A DNA stretch of 64,000 bases from Scytolyngbya sp. HA4215-MV1 (GCA_019359045.1 JAHHIA010000006.1:1-64000); one strand, 5' to 3'; positions 50,182 to 58,500 are shown, counted from the first letter of the stretch. The notes: a model not told the origin generated them from the sequence alone. Translations and numbers: made by a program.

Positions 50182-51207
50182 CTAGGATGGGGTCTTCGCC
50201 ACAACAATCTCCTGTAGCTTAACCTCATTGGGGGACGGACGCGCCTGTTCAAAATCGGTGATGTTTTTGAGGGTGGTTTCAGCAATATTTTTCAACGCAT
50301 CGCGGGTGAAAAATGCCTGATGCGCAGTCAGCACGACATTGGGAAAGGATTGCAGGAGCTGATAGTCGTCATCCTGAATCACCGTATCTGATAAATCTTC
50401 AAAGAAAAGATTTTCCTCTTGCTCATATACATCCAAACCGAGATAGCCAATTTTGCCAGACTTGATGCCTGCGATCGCGGCTTTGGTATCGATTAGTCCC
50501 CCGCGGCTGGTGTTGATCAACATGGTATTAGGCTTCATGTGGTCGATCGCCTCTGCATCGATCAGGTGATAGGTCGCAGGCAGCAAAGGACAGTGCAGTG
50601 AGATGATATCGGCATTCTCAATCAACTCAGGCAACTGCACATACCGCGCTGCCCCGATCTCCTCAAATTGAGGATTGGGATAGGCATCGTAGCCCAACAA
50701 CTGACAGCCAAAGCCGTGCATAATTTGGGCAAACACCATGCCAATTTTGCCCGTGCCGACGACCCCCACCGTTCTGCCATGCAAATCAAAGCCTAATAAC
50801 CCTTCCAGAGAGAAGTTGTCATCTCGTACCCGGTTGTAAGCTCGGTACAGCTTGCGGTTGAGCATCAAAATCAGCGCAACTGCATGTTCCGCCACAGCAT
50901 AGGGAGAATAGGCAGGCACCCGCATCACTCGAATGCCCAACCGTGCCGCCGCCTTGAGATCTACATGATTGAATCCTGCCGATCGCAGTGCCAGCAGCCG
51001 CGTTCCCCCAGATGCCAAGATCTCCAGGGCTGCCACGTCGGGTGCATCATTGATAAACAAACAAACTGCCGGAAACCCCTCTGCTAGAGGTGCAGTGGTG
51101 CGATCGAGCTTTGGCTCAAAATAGACCAGATCGTGGGCATGATCGGCATTGGCAGCATCAAGAAATTGGCGATCGTAGGACTTTGTACTGAAAACAGCGA
51201 CGCGCAT
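50182..51207 (-). CDS. D-2-hydroxyacid dehydrogenase (D-lactate dehydrogenase type)
   Basis: The 341-residue NAD-dependent enzyme has the Rossmann motif GTGKIG near 151, a catalytic Arg in NTSRGGLID near 235, Glu in YEQEENLF, and His in LTAHQAF near 297. The pattern RSAGFNHVDL...AYSPYAVAEH matches fermentative D-lactate dehydrogenases, which reduce pyruvate to D-lactate. It sits 9 bp upstream of pgm, perhaps linking glycogen use and fermentation. It is the last core gene before the integron array. Confidence 0.88.
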   Translation of the reverse strand: MRVAVFSTKSYDRQFLDAANADHAHDLVYFEPKLDRTTAPLAEGFPAVCLFINDAPDVAALEILASGGTRLLALRSAGFNHVDLKAAARLGIRVMRVPAYSPYAVAEHAVALILMLNRKLYRAYNRVRDDNFSLEGLLGFDLHGRTVGVVGTGKIGMVFAQIMHGFGCQLLGYDAYPNPQFEEIGAARYVQLPELIENADIISLHCPLLPATYHLIDAEAIDHMKPNTMLINTSRGGLIDTKAAIAGIKSGKIGYLGLDVYEQEENLFFEDLSDTVIQDDDYQLLQSFPNVVLTAHQAFFTRDALKNIAETTLKNITDFEQARPSPNEVKLQEIVVAKTPS

Positions 51208-51384
51208 AAATTATCAGTTAAGGGAGTCAGGAGAAGTGTACAAAATTTTGCGCGGGATGTTCGTACTACGGTAAAAATCGATCGGTATATCAGAGTTTCC
51301 AGCCTATGACTGCCGCTCCAAATCCGTTAATTTCTGAGATGCCACGTTTTTTTTCGTACATCCCTACCCTTCAAGAGGCTTGCA

Positions 51385-51473
51385 GCCCAACGGTCGCACT
51401 CACCGGACGCAGATAACCCTTGCAACTCAATCGACCATATTAGAATGTTCCGGGTGCAGCGCGATTGCTAGGT
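51385..51473 (-). other. attC site 1 (end of the integron array)
   Basis: An 89-bp imperfect palindrome is bounded by GCCCAAC at 51385-51391 (matches RYYYAAC) and GCTAGGT at 51467-51473 (one change from GTTRRRY). The inner arms ACTCACCGG / CCGGGTG pair. The stop codon of the oxidoreductase gene lies inside the right-hand box. The central loop contains AGATAACCC, a variant of the motif shared by other sites here. Confidence 0.75.
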
Positions 51474-52445
51474 TTTGTTGTTGTGCTCCACAGTGATGAC
51501 CACACTTCCCTTTTTGTGTCCTTGTTCAACATACCTATGAGCCTCGGCAGGCTGTTCCAAACGATAATGCCGATCGATTATGGATTTCATCTTTCCTGCC
51601 TCAATTAACTCTTTAAGGAAAATTAAGTCTTCTTTACCCCCAACTGCCACCCCACCCATTACTTTCTTGCTGCTTGTGAGGGAAGCCCATAGCCCTTGAA
51701 GGATCGAGGACAGCTCCATATGGACAGCCCTGAGATAGATTCCGCTTGGCTTTAAGGATCTGAGACAACCTGAAAACGGACTTTTGCCTACCGTGTCAAA
51801 CACAATATCGTAGGTCTTGCCGCTCTTGGTAAAGTCCTCTTTGGTATAATCGATAACCTCGTCAGCTCCCAGAGATTTCACTAAGTCCAAATTTGCCGTA
51901 CTGCAAACTCCGGTAACTTCTGTCCCAAAATACTTGGCAAGTTGCACAGCAGCCGTACCCAACGCTCCAGAAGCCCCATAGATCAAAACGTTTTGTCCAG
52001 GCTGAATATTTCCCTTGTCTCTTAGGAAAATCAATGAGGTGATCCCAAAAGGAACGGTGGCGGCTTGCTCGTAGGTCATATTGAGAGGCTTTATCGCAAC
52101 CGCTCCTGCTTCAGGCAGACAGATGTACTCGGCATTCGCACCAAGACGGGTGCCTGTACTCGCAAATACTGAGTCACCTGCTTTGAATTGTTTTACATTT
52201 CTACCAACTGCTTCAATTTCTCCGGCTAGCTCCGACCCTAGTATGGTGTTGTTTTTGGGTCTTATAAAACCATAGAAAAATCTCACGGGGAATGGGTCAG
52301 CTTTTCGGATGCGGATGTCTCCTGACGATACTGTTGTTGCATAGGTTCTAATCAGGACTTCGTTTTCCTTAGGAGCAGGTTTCTCCACCTCCTTTACCTG
52401 CATCACCTCAGGTGATCCGTACTCTGTACATACGATCGCTTTCAT
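51468..52445 (-). CDS. Zinc-independent MDR-family oxidoreductase (cassette gene)
   Basis: This 325-residue NAD(P)H-dependent quinone oxidoreductase or enone reductase of the medium-chain superfamily has a GroES-like N-terminus ([17 protein letters not shown]) and a Rossmann fold with [16 protein letters not shown] near 157-172. The zinc ligands of alcohol dehydrogenases are absent, so it probably reduces quinones or alpha,beta-unsaturated carbonyls. GAGGAG precedes the ATG by a few bases. The stop overlaps attC 1, the usual compact arrangement of a gene cassette. This is the cassette farthest from intI. Confidence 0.87.
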   Translation of the reverse strand: MKAIVCTEYGSPEVMQVKEVEKPAPKENEVLIRTYATTVSSGDIRIRKADPFPVRFFYGFIRPKNNTILGSELAGEIEAVGRNVKQFKAGDSVFASTGTRLGANAEYICLPEAGAVAIKPLNMTYEQAATVPFGITSLIFLRDKGNIQPGQNVLIYGASGALGTAAVQLAKYFGTEVTGVCSTANLDLVKSLGADEVIDYTKEDFTKSGKTYDIVFDTVGKSPFSGCLRSLKPSGIYLRAVHMELSSILQGLWASLTSSKKVMGGVAVGGKEDLIFLKELIEAGKMKSIIDRHYRLEQPAEAHRYVEQGHKKGSVVITVEHNNKT

Positions 52446-52509
52446 GAATGCTCCTCAAAGATAGCTTTAGTGTAGTTCGCCACTATCTTCCATCAAATAA
52501 GTTTGCGAA

Positions 52510-52593
52510 ACCTAATGCTCTCAATCACCAGACTTAGATAACCTCTACTAGAAACGCCTATTTCAAAACCCCGGTGCCTTGCGGTTGTTAGCT
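52510..52593 (-). other. attC site 2
   Basis: An 84-bp site runs from ACCTAAT (52510-52516) to GTTAGCT (52587-52593), with inner arms ATCACC / GGTGCC and a loop containing AGATAACCTC. It lies 24 bp beyond the stop of the alpha/beta hydrolase gene. Confidence 0.72.
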
Positions 52594-52617
52594 TGAGGAA
52601 ATTTGCCTGTCATTTCG

Positions 52618-53610
52618 TTAACGAAGTTGTTTTACCATCTTCACGATCGCGGCGATCGCAGCCTCCGGTTGGTCAATTTCGAGGTTGTGACCACTCTTCT
52701 CAGCAATCAGTTGTTGACGATTGGATGACAATTGCAGCAACTCGGACTGCATCGCCTGCCAGTCCGAATCCAGATCCAGCCCACGCGACAGCACGATCAG
52801 GGGCAAAGCACCGAAGCTCTTCACGGCTCGTGCCTGAACTCCACTCTCTGGCATACCCGAGCCTTCGTCTGCCCACGCTTGAACCGATCGGGGGGTCACC
52901 GAGAAAGCTGTAAAGGCTTTTTGTACCCCCGGCAGCAAAGCTGGCTTTAAACCGAGCGGTTCAGCCAACAAACGAACTAATCCGATACGCGCCAATGCAA
53001 AGGGAATCGAAAAACCGCGAGGTTGCAAGGTGTGCTGAGGCTTTTTATCCGTAGGAGATTGCGAAAATTGTGCAGGACTCATTGACTCGATCAGCACGAC
53101 CCCCGCAACTTCTGCCGCATAGTCGTGAGCAAACACGCGCACGGATAAACCACCCAGTGAGTGCCCGACCAACACATAAGGAACCGGAATATTGGCTTGA
53201 TGCAGCAAGGTATGCAATTCTTTAGCAAATTGCTTGGCGTTTCGCGGTAGAGAGCGAGCCTCGCTATAGCCCATGCCTGCTCGATCGTAGGTACAGACCT
53301 GCGTGGTCTTTGCCACTTCCGGTTGCACCCAACTCCATTTTGCAGACCAATCACCCCAGCCTGCATCGATCACCACAGTCGGACTACCCGTACCCGTGCA
53401 GTGTATGTGCAACTGATAACCACCCACGTTGACCATTTGACCAGACGGCGGATAGAGCTGCACATCAATGGCTTCTGCTACCGACTCGTAAATCGCCCCT
53501 AACAGAATTAAACTAAGGAAGAAAACAATAACCAGCCGTAGCCAGAGAAAACAACCTCGACCTCGGCGCTTGAGTGCATTCACCCGTCCCACTTGATTTT
53601 TTTGGCCCAT
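52618..53610 (-). CDS. Membrane-anchored alpha/beta hydrolase (cassette gene)
   Basis: A basic N-terminus and one membrane span at about 23-42 anchor this 330-residue protein. The hydrolase fold has the nucleophile elbow GHSLGG with Ser151, an oxyanion-side YDRAGMGYSE near 109-118, and a C-terminal His in KSGHNLEID. The substrate is unknown; esterase or lipase-like activity is likely. The DUF6010-like gene lies 12 bp upstream on the same strand, with no attC between them, so both belong to one cassette ending at attC 2. Confidence 0.85.
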   Translation of the reverse strand: MGQKNQVGRVNALKRRGRGCFLWLRLVIVFFLSLILLGAIYESVAEAIDVQLYPPSGQMVNVGGYQLHIHCTGTGSPTVVIDAGWGDWSAKWSWVQPEVAKTTQVCTYDRAGMGYSEARSLPRNAKQFAKELHTLLHQANIPVPYVLVGHSLGGLSVRVFAHDYAAEVAGVVLIESMSPAQFSQSPTDKKPQHTLQPRGFSIPFALARIGLVRLLAEPLGLKPALLPGVQKAFTAFSVTPRSVQAWADEGSGMPESGVQARAVKSFGALPLIVLSRGLDLDSDWQAMQSELLQLSSNRQQLIAEKSGHNLEIDQPEAAIAAIVKMVKQLR

Positions 53611-53622
53611 TTGATGCTGTGC

Positions 53623-54036
53623 TTAAGCAAGGGGTGAGGTCGCATTCGATGACCGTCGAACGAGAATTAGCGCGGCTAAGTAGACAGCGGCGGTTATGTC
53701 ATAGGTAAGACAGAAACCAGGCCACCATATTGGAACTCCTGGGTTAGTGATCACGACGTGATGAATGAAATCAAAGACACCGTGAAGCGCTAAGCCGACG
53801 ACCACGAGCCAGGGAGTCTTCCGGAACCCAAGCGTAGCTGTCACCACAAACAGGAGTGCAGGAATGGATTCCGCTACAAGGGACTCTGGGGAGCCAGCGA
53901 TCGCCGCAAATAGGAGGTATAAGATGGCAATGACTATCAGCACGACTGGGTAGAAGCTGCGCTCCTTGTCAAAACCAATCACGCTGGCGAACAATCCAAC
54001 TGCGATTGCAGCGGCGACTCCAATAGCGTATTCCAT
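53623..54036 (-). CDS. DUF6010-like membrane protein (cassette gene)
   Basis: The 137-residue protein has four hydrophobic spans (GVAAAIAVGLFASVIG, PVVLIVIAILYLLFAAIAG, a third around LFVVTATLGF, and a C-terminal AAVYLAALILV). A HGVFDFIHH stretch resembles the DUF6010 family, from memory. The function is unknown. It is the first gene of a two-gene cassette with the alpha/beta hydrolase, which suggests they act together at the membrane. Confidence 0.65.
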   Translation of the reverse strand: MEYAIGVAAAIAVGLFASVIGFDKERSFYPVVLIVIAILYLLFAAIAGSPESLVAESIPALLFVVTATLGFRKTPWLVVVGLALHGVFDFIHHVVITNPGVPIWWPGFCLTYDITAAVYLAALILVRRSSNATSPLA

Positions 54037-54066
54037 TTTGTTTCTTCCAAATGTGGTTACTATGCA

Positions 54067-54152
54067 ACCTAACGGTTGCGGTCAGCGGTTGTAGTAACTT
54101 TCAACTCAGCACCAGCAGTTTCCTTCAATCCGCTGTACCGCAATTGTCAGAC
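54067..54152 (-). other. attC site 3
   Basis: An 86-bp site runs from ACCTAAC (54067-54073) to GTCAGAC (54146-54152, one change from GTTRRRY). The arms GGTTGCGGTCAGCGG and CCGCTGTACCGCAATT pair with few mismatches. It lies 15 bp past the stop of the 117-residue gene. Confidence 0.75.
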
Positions 54153-54167
54153 CGCAATAGCATAATA

Positions 54168-54521
54168 TTAGATAGAGTTTGGGTCAGCACCCATAAATCC
54201 TACTTTGACGCCAGAAGATTTCATTGTTTTCATCGCTTTATCATGCATAAAGAGCAGTATCAAAAGACCGATAAGTGGTACAAATAAACCAACAATAAGC
54301 AATATCATCCATACAATTGAGAGCTTGAGAGTTCTCCCCAGCTTGTACAGGGCAAACATCTGAAATGCAGCTGCCAAAAAGTATATGAGTAACCCTATCG
54401 GTTGATTTCCTAAAGAAAGACGAGAAAGATTAGCAATGATAGCGGCGAGGATAGACCACAAAAGTAACCTGTGATACTTGACAATTGCTTGAAGTTCTGG
54501 ACGTGAAAAAGCTGTACTCAT
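54168..54521 (-). CDS. Small membrane protein (cassette gene)
   Basis: The 117-residue protein has three hydrophobic spans (LLWSILAAIIANL, LLIYFLAAAFQMFALY, VWMILLIVGLFVPLIGLLILLFM) and a basic, Gly-rich tail. The function is unknown. It forms a one-gene cassette with attC 3; the upstream 150 bp, up to attC 4, could hold its own promoter. A perfect 11-bp inverted repeat at 54610-54646 (ATTGTTTGTGA / TCACAAACAAT) lies in that stretch. Confidence 0.6.
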   Translation of the reverse strand: MSTAFSRPELQAIVKYHRLLLWSILAAIIANLSRLSLGNQPIGLLIYFLAAAFQMFALYKLGRTLKLSIVWMILLIVGLFVPLIGLLILLFMHDKAMKTMKSSGVKVGFMGADPNSI

Positions 54522-54609
54522 AGCAACTCCTCATATTTAGTCAATCATCACTATACTCAAACCATTTTCCATAGAAGATCGCTAGCTAGCTAAAGCATCA
54601 GTTTTAGAG

Positions 54610-54646
54610 ATTGTTTGTGACTCGAACACCGCAACTCACAAACAAT
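54610..54646. terminator. Possible cassette-borne terminator hairpin
   Basis: A perfect 11-bp inverted repeat with a 15-base loop lies between attC 4 and the 117-residue gene. The plus strand continues TTTTCC. It would limit read-through between cassettes, or it may be a binding site. Confidence 0.4.
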
Positions 54647-54674
54647 TTTCCACTGCCCTCTCCAAAGATTCGTG

Positions 54675-54759
54675 GTCTAACGACCAAGTTGAGCGGTGAT
54701 CAATATTATGGAAACGAAGCAGAAATGACTTGGTTCGCCGCCCCAACGACTTGTTAGCT
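54675..54759 (-). other. attC site 4
   Basis: The 85-bp site runs from GTCTAAC (54675-54681) to GTTAGCT (54753-54759), with AACGACCAAGTTGAGCGG on the left arm and CCGCCCCAACGACTTG on the right arm. The Doc stop codon lies inside the right box. This is the most canonical site of the array. Confidence 0.85.
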
Positions 54760-55140
54760 AGTGATTGTGTTCCGTTGCAACCAATCTACAAATGCCTCGC
54801 GTCCTAGCTCACCCGATATAATCGCCAACACTACATGCTCTTGCTCATCTACAGAAGCATTAATTTCCATTCCATTCAGAACAAGAAAGGTTTCTGTCGC
54901 AGCATGACCTGTACGTTTGTTTCCATCCACAAATGGATGATTCATGATGATCGAAAACCCTAATGCTGCTGCTTTCTCCAGCAAACTTGGGTACAGATCT
55001 TCTCCGCCAAACGTCATTTGAGGTTGGGCGATCGCTGATTCCAACAGACCCATATCGCGGATACCCAACGCCCCACCGGATTGTTCAAGGATTTTGCGAT
55101 GTAGCTCTAATACCTCAATTAGTGCCAAGTAGCGAATCAT
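54754..55140 (-). CDS. doc: Doc-type toxin (Fic/Doc fold)
   Basis: The 128-residue protein has the Fic/Doc motif HPFVDGNKR at 68-76, with ESAIAQPQMTFGG upstream as in the death-on-curing family. Doc toxins modify a translation factor (phosphorylation of EF-Tu in the studied case). The start overlaps the antitoxin stop in an ATGA, so they are translationally coupled. The cassette is typical of chromosomal integrons, where toxin-antitoxin pairs stabilise the array. Confidence 0.9.
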   Translation of the reverse strand: MIRYLALIEVLELHRKILEQSGGALGIRDMGLLESAIAQPQMTFGGEDLYPSLLEKAAALGFSIIMNHPFVDGNKRTGHAATETFLVLNGMEINASVDEQEHVVLAIISGELGREAFVDWLQRNTITS

Positions 55141-55334
55141 GCCAAACGCCGATATAATTCAGCGTTTTTTGCTAACACATAATCAGATGCATTAACAAAA
55201 TCGCCTTTTTGTAGATTTAGCCAATCCTCTAGGCTTGCCTTCAAAAGCACTTCAGTCGCAACGCCATGCACTCTTGCTAAATTCTGTAGCTTTTGGAATT
55301 GGCTGTCTGAAAGATCAATTGTGATAGAAGCCAC
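55137..55334 (-). CDS. Antitoxin partner of Doc
   Basis: The 65-residue protein MASITIDLSDSQFQKLQNLARVHG... has a short ribbon-helix-helix-like N-terminus and an acidic C-terminal helix (LAKNAELYRRLA) expected to bind and neutralise the toxin. It is the first gene of the pair and overlaps doc by 4 bp. It probably autoregulates the operon; the promoter should lie in 55335-55425, upstream. Confidence 0.8.
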   Translation of the reverse strand: MASITIDLSDSQFQKLQNLARVHGVATEVLLKASLEDWLNLQKGDFVNASDYVLAKNAELYRRLA

Positions 55335-55425
55335 AGCGATCGCTCTCCTAATGTTTCTGAGTCAACTTTAACATTCACTTCTAGCCGATAACCTCGCTGT
55401 ACCGTCTCAGTCCCAAAACGAAGCC

Positions 55426-55512
55426 AGCTAACGTTCCCCTTCAGCGGCGGCTATTAACTTTTGCAGCACCACCCAGATCTTCATTCCGTCCGCTGCAAGG
55501 GGGTTGTTAGAC
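55426..55512 (-). other. attC site 5
   Basis: An 87-bp site runs from AGCTAAC (55426-55432) to GTTAGAC (55506-55512), with arms AACGTTCCCCTTCAGCGG / CCGCTGCAAGGGGGTTGTT. A partial second copy (CCGATAACCTCGCTGTACCG) lies just to the left at 55385-55404 and looks like a remnant of another attC. Confidence 0.78.
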
Positions 55513-55552
55513 CGGGTCTCACTGGTTGATTTCTGGGATTCCATCTTTACTG

Positions 55553-55975
55553 CTAGCTACTTTGCTTGGGGCTAATTTCAAATTCAGAACGCGCACGAAA
55601 GAAACAGACCTCAAACTCGAAGAAGAAATTAGCCTGTCCTAAAATCAAAGGCACATCGGTTGCTCGTGTCCACGCAAATGCTAGATTCACCCTCGGAAAT
55701 GAACTGACTTGAGCATCAACAACGACTGCACGAGCTTCAAATCGAGCCAAGTTTCCTGCCAACACAACTGAGAGTGTCTCATTTTCCCAAATCAAACCCA
55801 GTTGTATCCCCAACTCATAGGGCAAAACATTAACGCTTGCGCCTGTATCCAGTAAACCCTCAGTATTTAAGGCTTGATCATCAAGGCTGAGCGTGAGAGG
55901 CAGGTATGGCATTCGATCAACCATGCCAAGGCTGCTGTCAATGATTTTGTAGGGAAATTTTTGAGTGTCAACCAT
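55553..55975 (-). CDS. Retropepsin-like aspartic protease (cassette gene)
   Basis: The 140-residue protein has the catalytic triad DTGAS at 43-47 and, near the C-terminus, a hydrophobic-hydrophobic-Gly turn (PLILGQANFF), the two signatures of a single-lobe retropepsin that would act as a dimer. It overlaps the 72-residue upstream gene by 8 bp. Such pairs of a small protein and a DTGA protease are frequent in cyanobacteria, but their role is not established. Possible roles are toxin-antitoxin-like or stress proteolysis. Confidence 0.75.
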   Translation of the reverse strand: MVDTQKFPYKIIDSSLGMVDRMPYLPLTLSLDDQALNTEGLLDTGASVNVLPYELGIQLGLIWENETLSVVLAGNLARFEARAVVVDAQVSSFPRVNLAFAWTRATDVPLILGQANFFFEFEVCFFRARSEFEISPKQSS

Positions 55976-56186
55976 TCTTCTCTTGCTGCTTTGTCGCCAG
56001 AAGGTCCATCAGGACATTAGCAGCCTCAGAGCAATTGTAGGGCGACCAAATCGGATACTCTTGGTTCGCAACAAAGAAGTTTGCATCTTCTTCCTTGACC
56101 AGTTCTGTTGCCAGAAACTGCATCAGCCGAAGCTTGTCAATTTTTGGAAGTTCCTGAATTTGTGAGATAAGTTCACCTAATGGCAT
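55968..56186 (-). CDS. Small partner protein of the retropepsin gene
   Basis: The 72-residue acidic protein has a helical N-terminus (LISQIQELPKIDKLRLMQFLATEL) and a central YPIWSPYN stretch. It overlaps the protease gene by 8 bp, so expression is coupled. The N-terminal LPKIDKLRLMQFL pattern is common in cyanobacterial toxin-antitoxin-like small proteins. It may be an inhibitor or substrate of the protease. Confidence 0.65.
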   Translation of the reverse strand: MPLGELISQIQELPKIDKLRLMQFLATELVKEEDANFFVANQEYPIWSPYNCSEAANVLMDLLATKQQEKNG

Positions 56187-56373
56187 TTGAGAATTTCCTC
56201 GTCTGATGGTTGGTAAAAGGAAATGGTTACCCTCTTATTTTAACTGAGCGATCTCGTCCACAGTCACAGGCTTAAGTGTAATCGCCTCGCTCCTCAGTGT
56301 CGCCAAGAGGAAAGTGATACTGGGCTTCCCGCATCAACCCAACCTATAGACGATCATTGACTGTCCTAACTTA

Positions 56374-57112
56374 TTATTCAAGAGCAACCCCGTATCTAGA
56401 CTCAAGCTTAATTTTTACGGCATCTCTTTGAGATATAAGAGCTTGGAGATTTTGGTCAATCTGCTCAAGACTTGCTGAATTACTACTCCATTCATTCTTA
56501 ATTTGATTTGATTTCTCTGCTAAAGCTTTAGGAATAGCAAGTCTATCCTTTTCGTTAAATAATAAAGACAAGTACTGCTGCTCCCGTCACCTCATCTGAT
56601 TTACTTGCTTTCACAAATGCATTCCACTCAGACAATATGTTTGCCTGTTCTTGTAAAAGTCTCGCTCGGCTGCTATACAGTTGGATAGCACTTGCAGCTA
56701 CTTCTATCAATTCCGGGTCAACATTTACAGCAGAAAGTGATTTTAGCTGTTTTGCAGTTTCTTCATTCAAAGACGATAGAGTCGTTGAGTTTTGAACAGT
56801 GTTCTCACTAATAAGTGGCTTAGCATTTACCTCAAAGCTTTCTCGAAAGCTTTTCCAGCTTTTCCAGTATTCAGCAGTTGCCTCAGCAATAGTATTCCTC
56901 TTCTGAGCTTCGACATCGGGTGTATTGTTAGCCTGCGTACTACCATCTGACTGCGGAGACACAGGAGATGGAGATGAAACTGTGCTGGAATCTCCTACAT
57001 TAGATTTGTTAGAGGAGGGAAGAAGTAGAAGAGCGATAAAAATAACAAAAGCAACAACGGCAAATCCACCAATTGCCATCAAACAACCTTTGAGAATTTT
57101 CATTTTAATCAA
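56374..57112 (-). pseudogene. Membrane-anchored helical protein split by a probable frameshift
   Basis: Two overlapping frames, 56555-57112 (185 residues) and 56374-56571 (65 residues, TTG start), read as one protein if a base is removed from the GGG run at 56583-56585: KSDEVT then EQQYLSLLFNEKDRLAIPKALAEKS. The N-terminus has a membrane span at about 10-30 and then a Ser/Pro/Gln-rich linker and helices. Alternatively the shorter frame is only fortuitous. The function is unknown. It shares a cassette with the retropepsin pair, since no attC separates them. Confidence 0.5.
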
Positions 57113-57214
57113 TCAACTCCTAGAACATGAGTTTGCCGATGCTGTTCCCACCTTGCCGGGCGAATATCCCGAAACAGATAAGCTTCAGGCTGCGTCCCCA
57201 CCGATAGCCTTGCG

Positions 57215-57300
57215 GTCTAACGGTGAAGTTGTGCGGTAGCAGATAACCTCGAACACCCACCGATAACCTCTGTACCGTCCGCACCAACGCAGTGTTATGC
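57215..57300 (-). other. attC site 6
   Basis: An 86-bp site runs from GTCTAAC (57215-57221) to GTTATGC (57294-57300) with arms AACGGTGAAGTTGTGCGG / CCGCACCAACGCAGTGTT. The loop holds two copies of GATAACCTC. It lies 25 bp past the HNH gene stop. Confidence 0.83.
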
Positions 57301-57325
57301 CGCTGCAACCGCCCTTTTCTCTGAG

Positions 57326-57775
57326 TTAAGACTCAATAGCATCATTGGATGGTGGGTGCCAACCACCTTGAATCCACAAACGACGGGCTTTGACAATCGC
57401 CCCCTCATTATGATTTTGGTCATTCAAATCTAAGCGATCGCACGTTGCACGCCCAATTGAAGTTTTACCTCGAATTACTAGACCGCCTTTCTCCCAAACA
57501 AAATGCTCATTCCACTGATGCAGTCGTGGGTTAAACAACTGAGTAGAAACTTGAGATTCTGGGTCAGTTCCTTCTGTGAAGTTGTAACGGTAGCTATTAC
57601 ATCGCTGACAAGCCAAAGCTAAATTTTCAAATGTATCTGCCCCTCCACGCGATTGCGGTTGGATGTGATCAATTTCAAACCGTGCTGCACTGGCTTCTTC
57701 CGAGGAATGGCAGTATTCACACAGATACTTAGCCCGCTCTCGAACCTGCTGCCGAATCTCTTTTGCAATCGCCAT
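57326..57775 (-). CDS. HNH endonuclease (cassette gene)
   Basis: The 149-residue protein has the zinc-binding pairs CEYC (19-22) and CQRC (56-59) around the catalytic DH at 36-37 and Asn51, the usual HNH layout. A C-terminal region of about 80 residues (HEGAIVKARRLW) follows. It starts 2 bp after the 80-residue gene, so the two are coupled. Similar pairs occur in cyanobacteria, and a toxin-antitoxin or defence role is possible but unproven. DNA cleavage is predicted. Confidence 0.85.
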   Translation of the reverse strand: MAIAKEIRQQVRERAKYLCEYCHSSEEASAARFEIDHIQPQSRGGADTFENLALACQRCNSYRYNFTEGTDPESQVSTQLFNPRLHQWNEHFVWEKGGLVIRGKTSIGRATCDRLDLNDQNHNEGAIVKARRLWIQGGWHPPSNDAIES

Positions 57776-57777
57776 AC

Positions 57778-58020
57778 CTACGCAGACTCAGCAATAATTT
57801 TTGCGTTAAGCAGTGTGAAAATTCGATCGAGTTCCAAAATTCCAGTCAGTTCTACTGCTTCATCGGATGATAACTGTGACTCTCGCTGTTTCCCGTTCAG
57901 GCTCTCTAGTCGCTCTTGTAAGTCTTCGCTAAATTTGAATAAGAAAAGTCCTCGAACTGGCTGGATTTGAATGCCAGCATCAATAAAAGAGGAGGGTTGG
58001 ATCATCAGTTGTGCATTCAT
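57778..58020 (-). CDS. Small partner protein of the HNH gene
   Basis: The 80-residue protein has a mixed N-terminus (SFIDAGIQIQPVRGLFLFKFSEDLQERLESL) and an acidic C-terminal half. It carries AAGGTGAG about 5 bases upstream of ATG. It precedes the HNH gene with a 2-bp gap. Its position and size suit an antitoxin or immunity protein, but there is no recognisable DNA-binding fold. Confidence 0.6.
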   Translation of the reverse strand: MNAQLMIQPSSFIDAGIQIQPVRGLFLFKFSEDLQERLESLNGKQRESQLSSDEAVELTGILELDRIFTLLNAKIIAESA

Positions 58021-58056
58021 GGCTCACCTTAGAGACTATACGATGCTTACTCTGCT

Positions 58057-58500
58057 CTAAATCTTTACAGTTTTGAGAAGAGATAAACTCTGTTTTAATG
58101 CAGCTCGTTCTATTTCATGATTAGGGTTTGCCATCCATTCATTTTCAAGCCATTTATCCCATTTTTCTTTGCTCACTCGGAAACTGCTTCCAGATTGGCG
58201 TAAAATCACTTCTACTTGTTTAGCGGCTTTCCCATATGCAACACAAATATCTTCTGTTCTTTTCAAAATTTTCCAATACGAGTTCCCGTTAAACCAGTCA
58301 ACCTGTTCTTGAAAGTACAAATTGGCAAATTCTTGTCGGAGCTCCCAGCTTGCAAAACAATCCCAGTGCATTGCTGCATCACTATAACCCCACGGCTCTT
58401 CAAAAGCAGACATAGCGTAAATCGGGTCTGAGAGTCTTTGGTTGCACAATATACACTCAGTTAAATATTCATTGGCTTCATCGACTGAAATCAGCGCCAT
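58057..58500 (-). CDS. Hypothetical protein (cassette gene)
   Basis: The 147-residue protein has a Cys/His-rich N-terminus (CILCNQRL, then MHWDCF about 30 residues later) that could bind zinc, followed by helical, Trp-rich sequence (WDKWLENEW). I chose ATG 58500 because AGAGGAT precedes it; the frame is open from 58539. It lies 36 bp upstream of the HNH pair in the same cassette. I do not recognise a family; immunity or accessory roles in the HNH system are possible. Confidence 0.55.
   Translation of the reverse strand: MALISVDEANEYLTECILCNQRLSDPIYAMSAFEEPWGYSDAAMHWDCFASWELRQEFANLYFQEQVDWFNGNSYWKILKRTEDICVAYGKAAKQVEVILRQSGSSFRVSKEKWDKWLENEWMANPNHEIERAALKQSLSLLKTVKI

Noticed and set aside
56187-56373. 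Gap between the retropepsin partner and the frameshifted gene searched for an attC
   Set aside because: CCTAAC words occur, but no GTTRRRY-bounded palindrome of about 85 bp can be drawn, so the genes were kept in one cassette.
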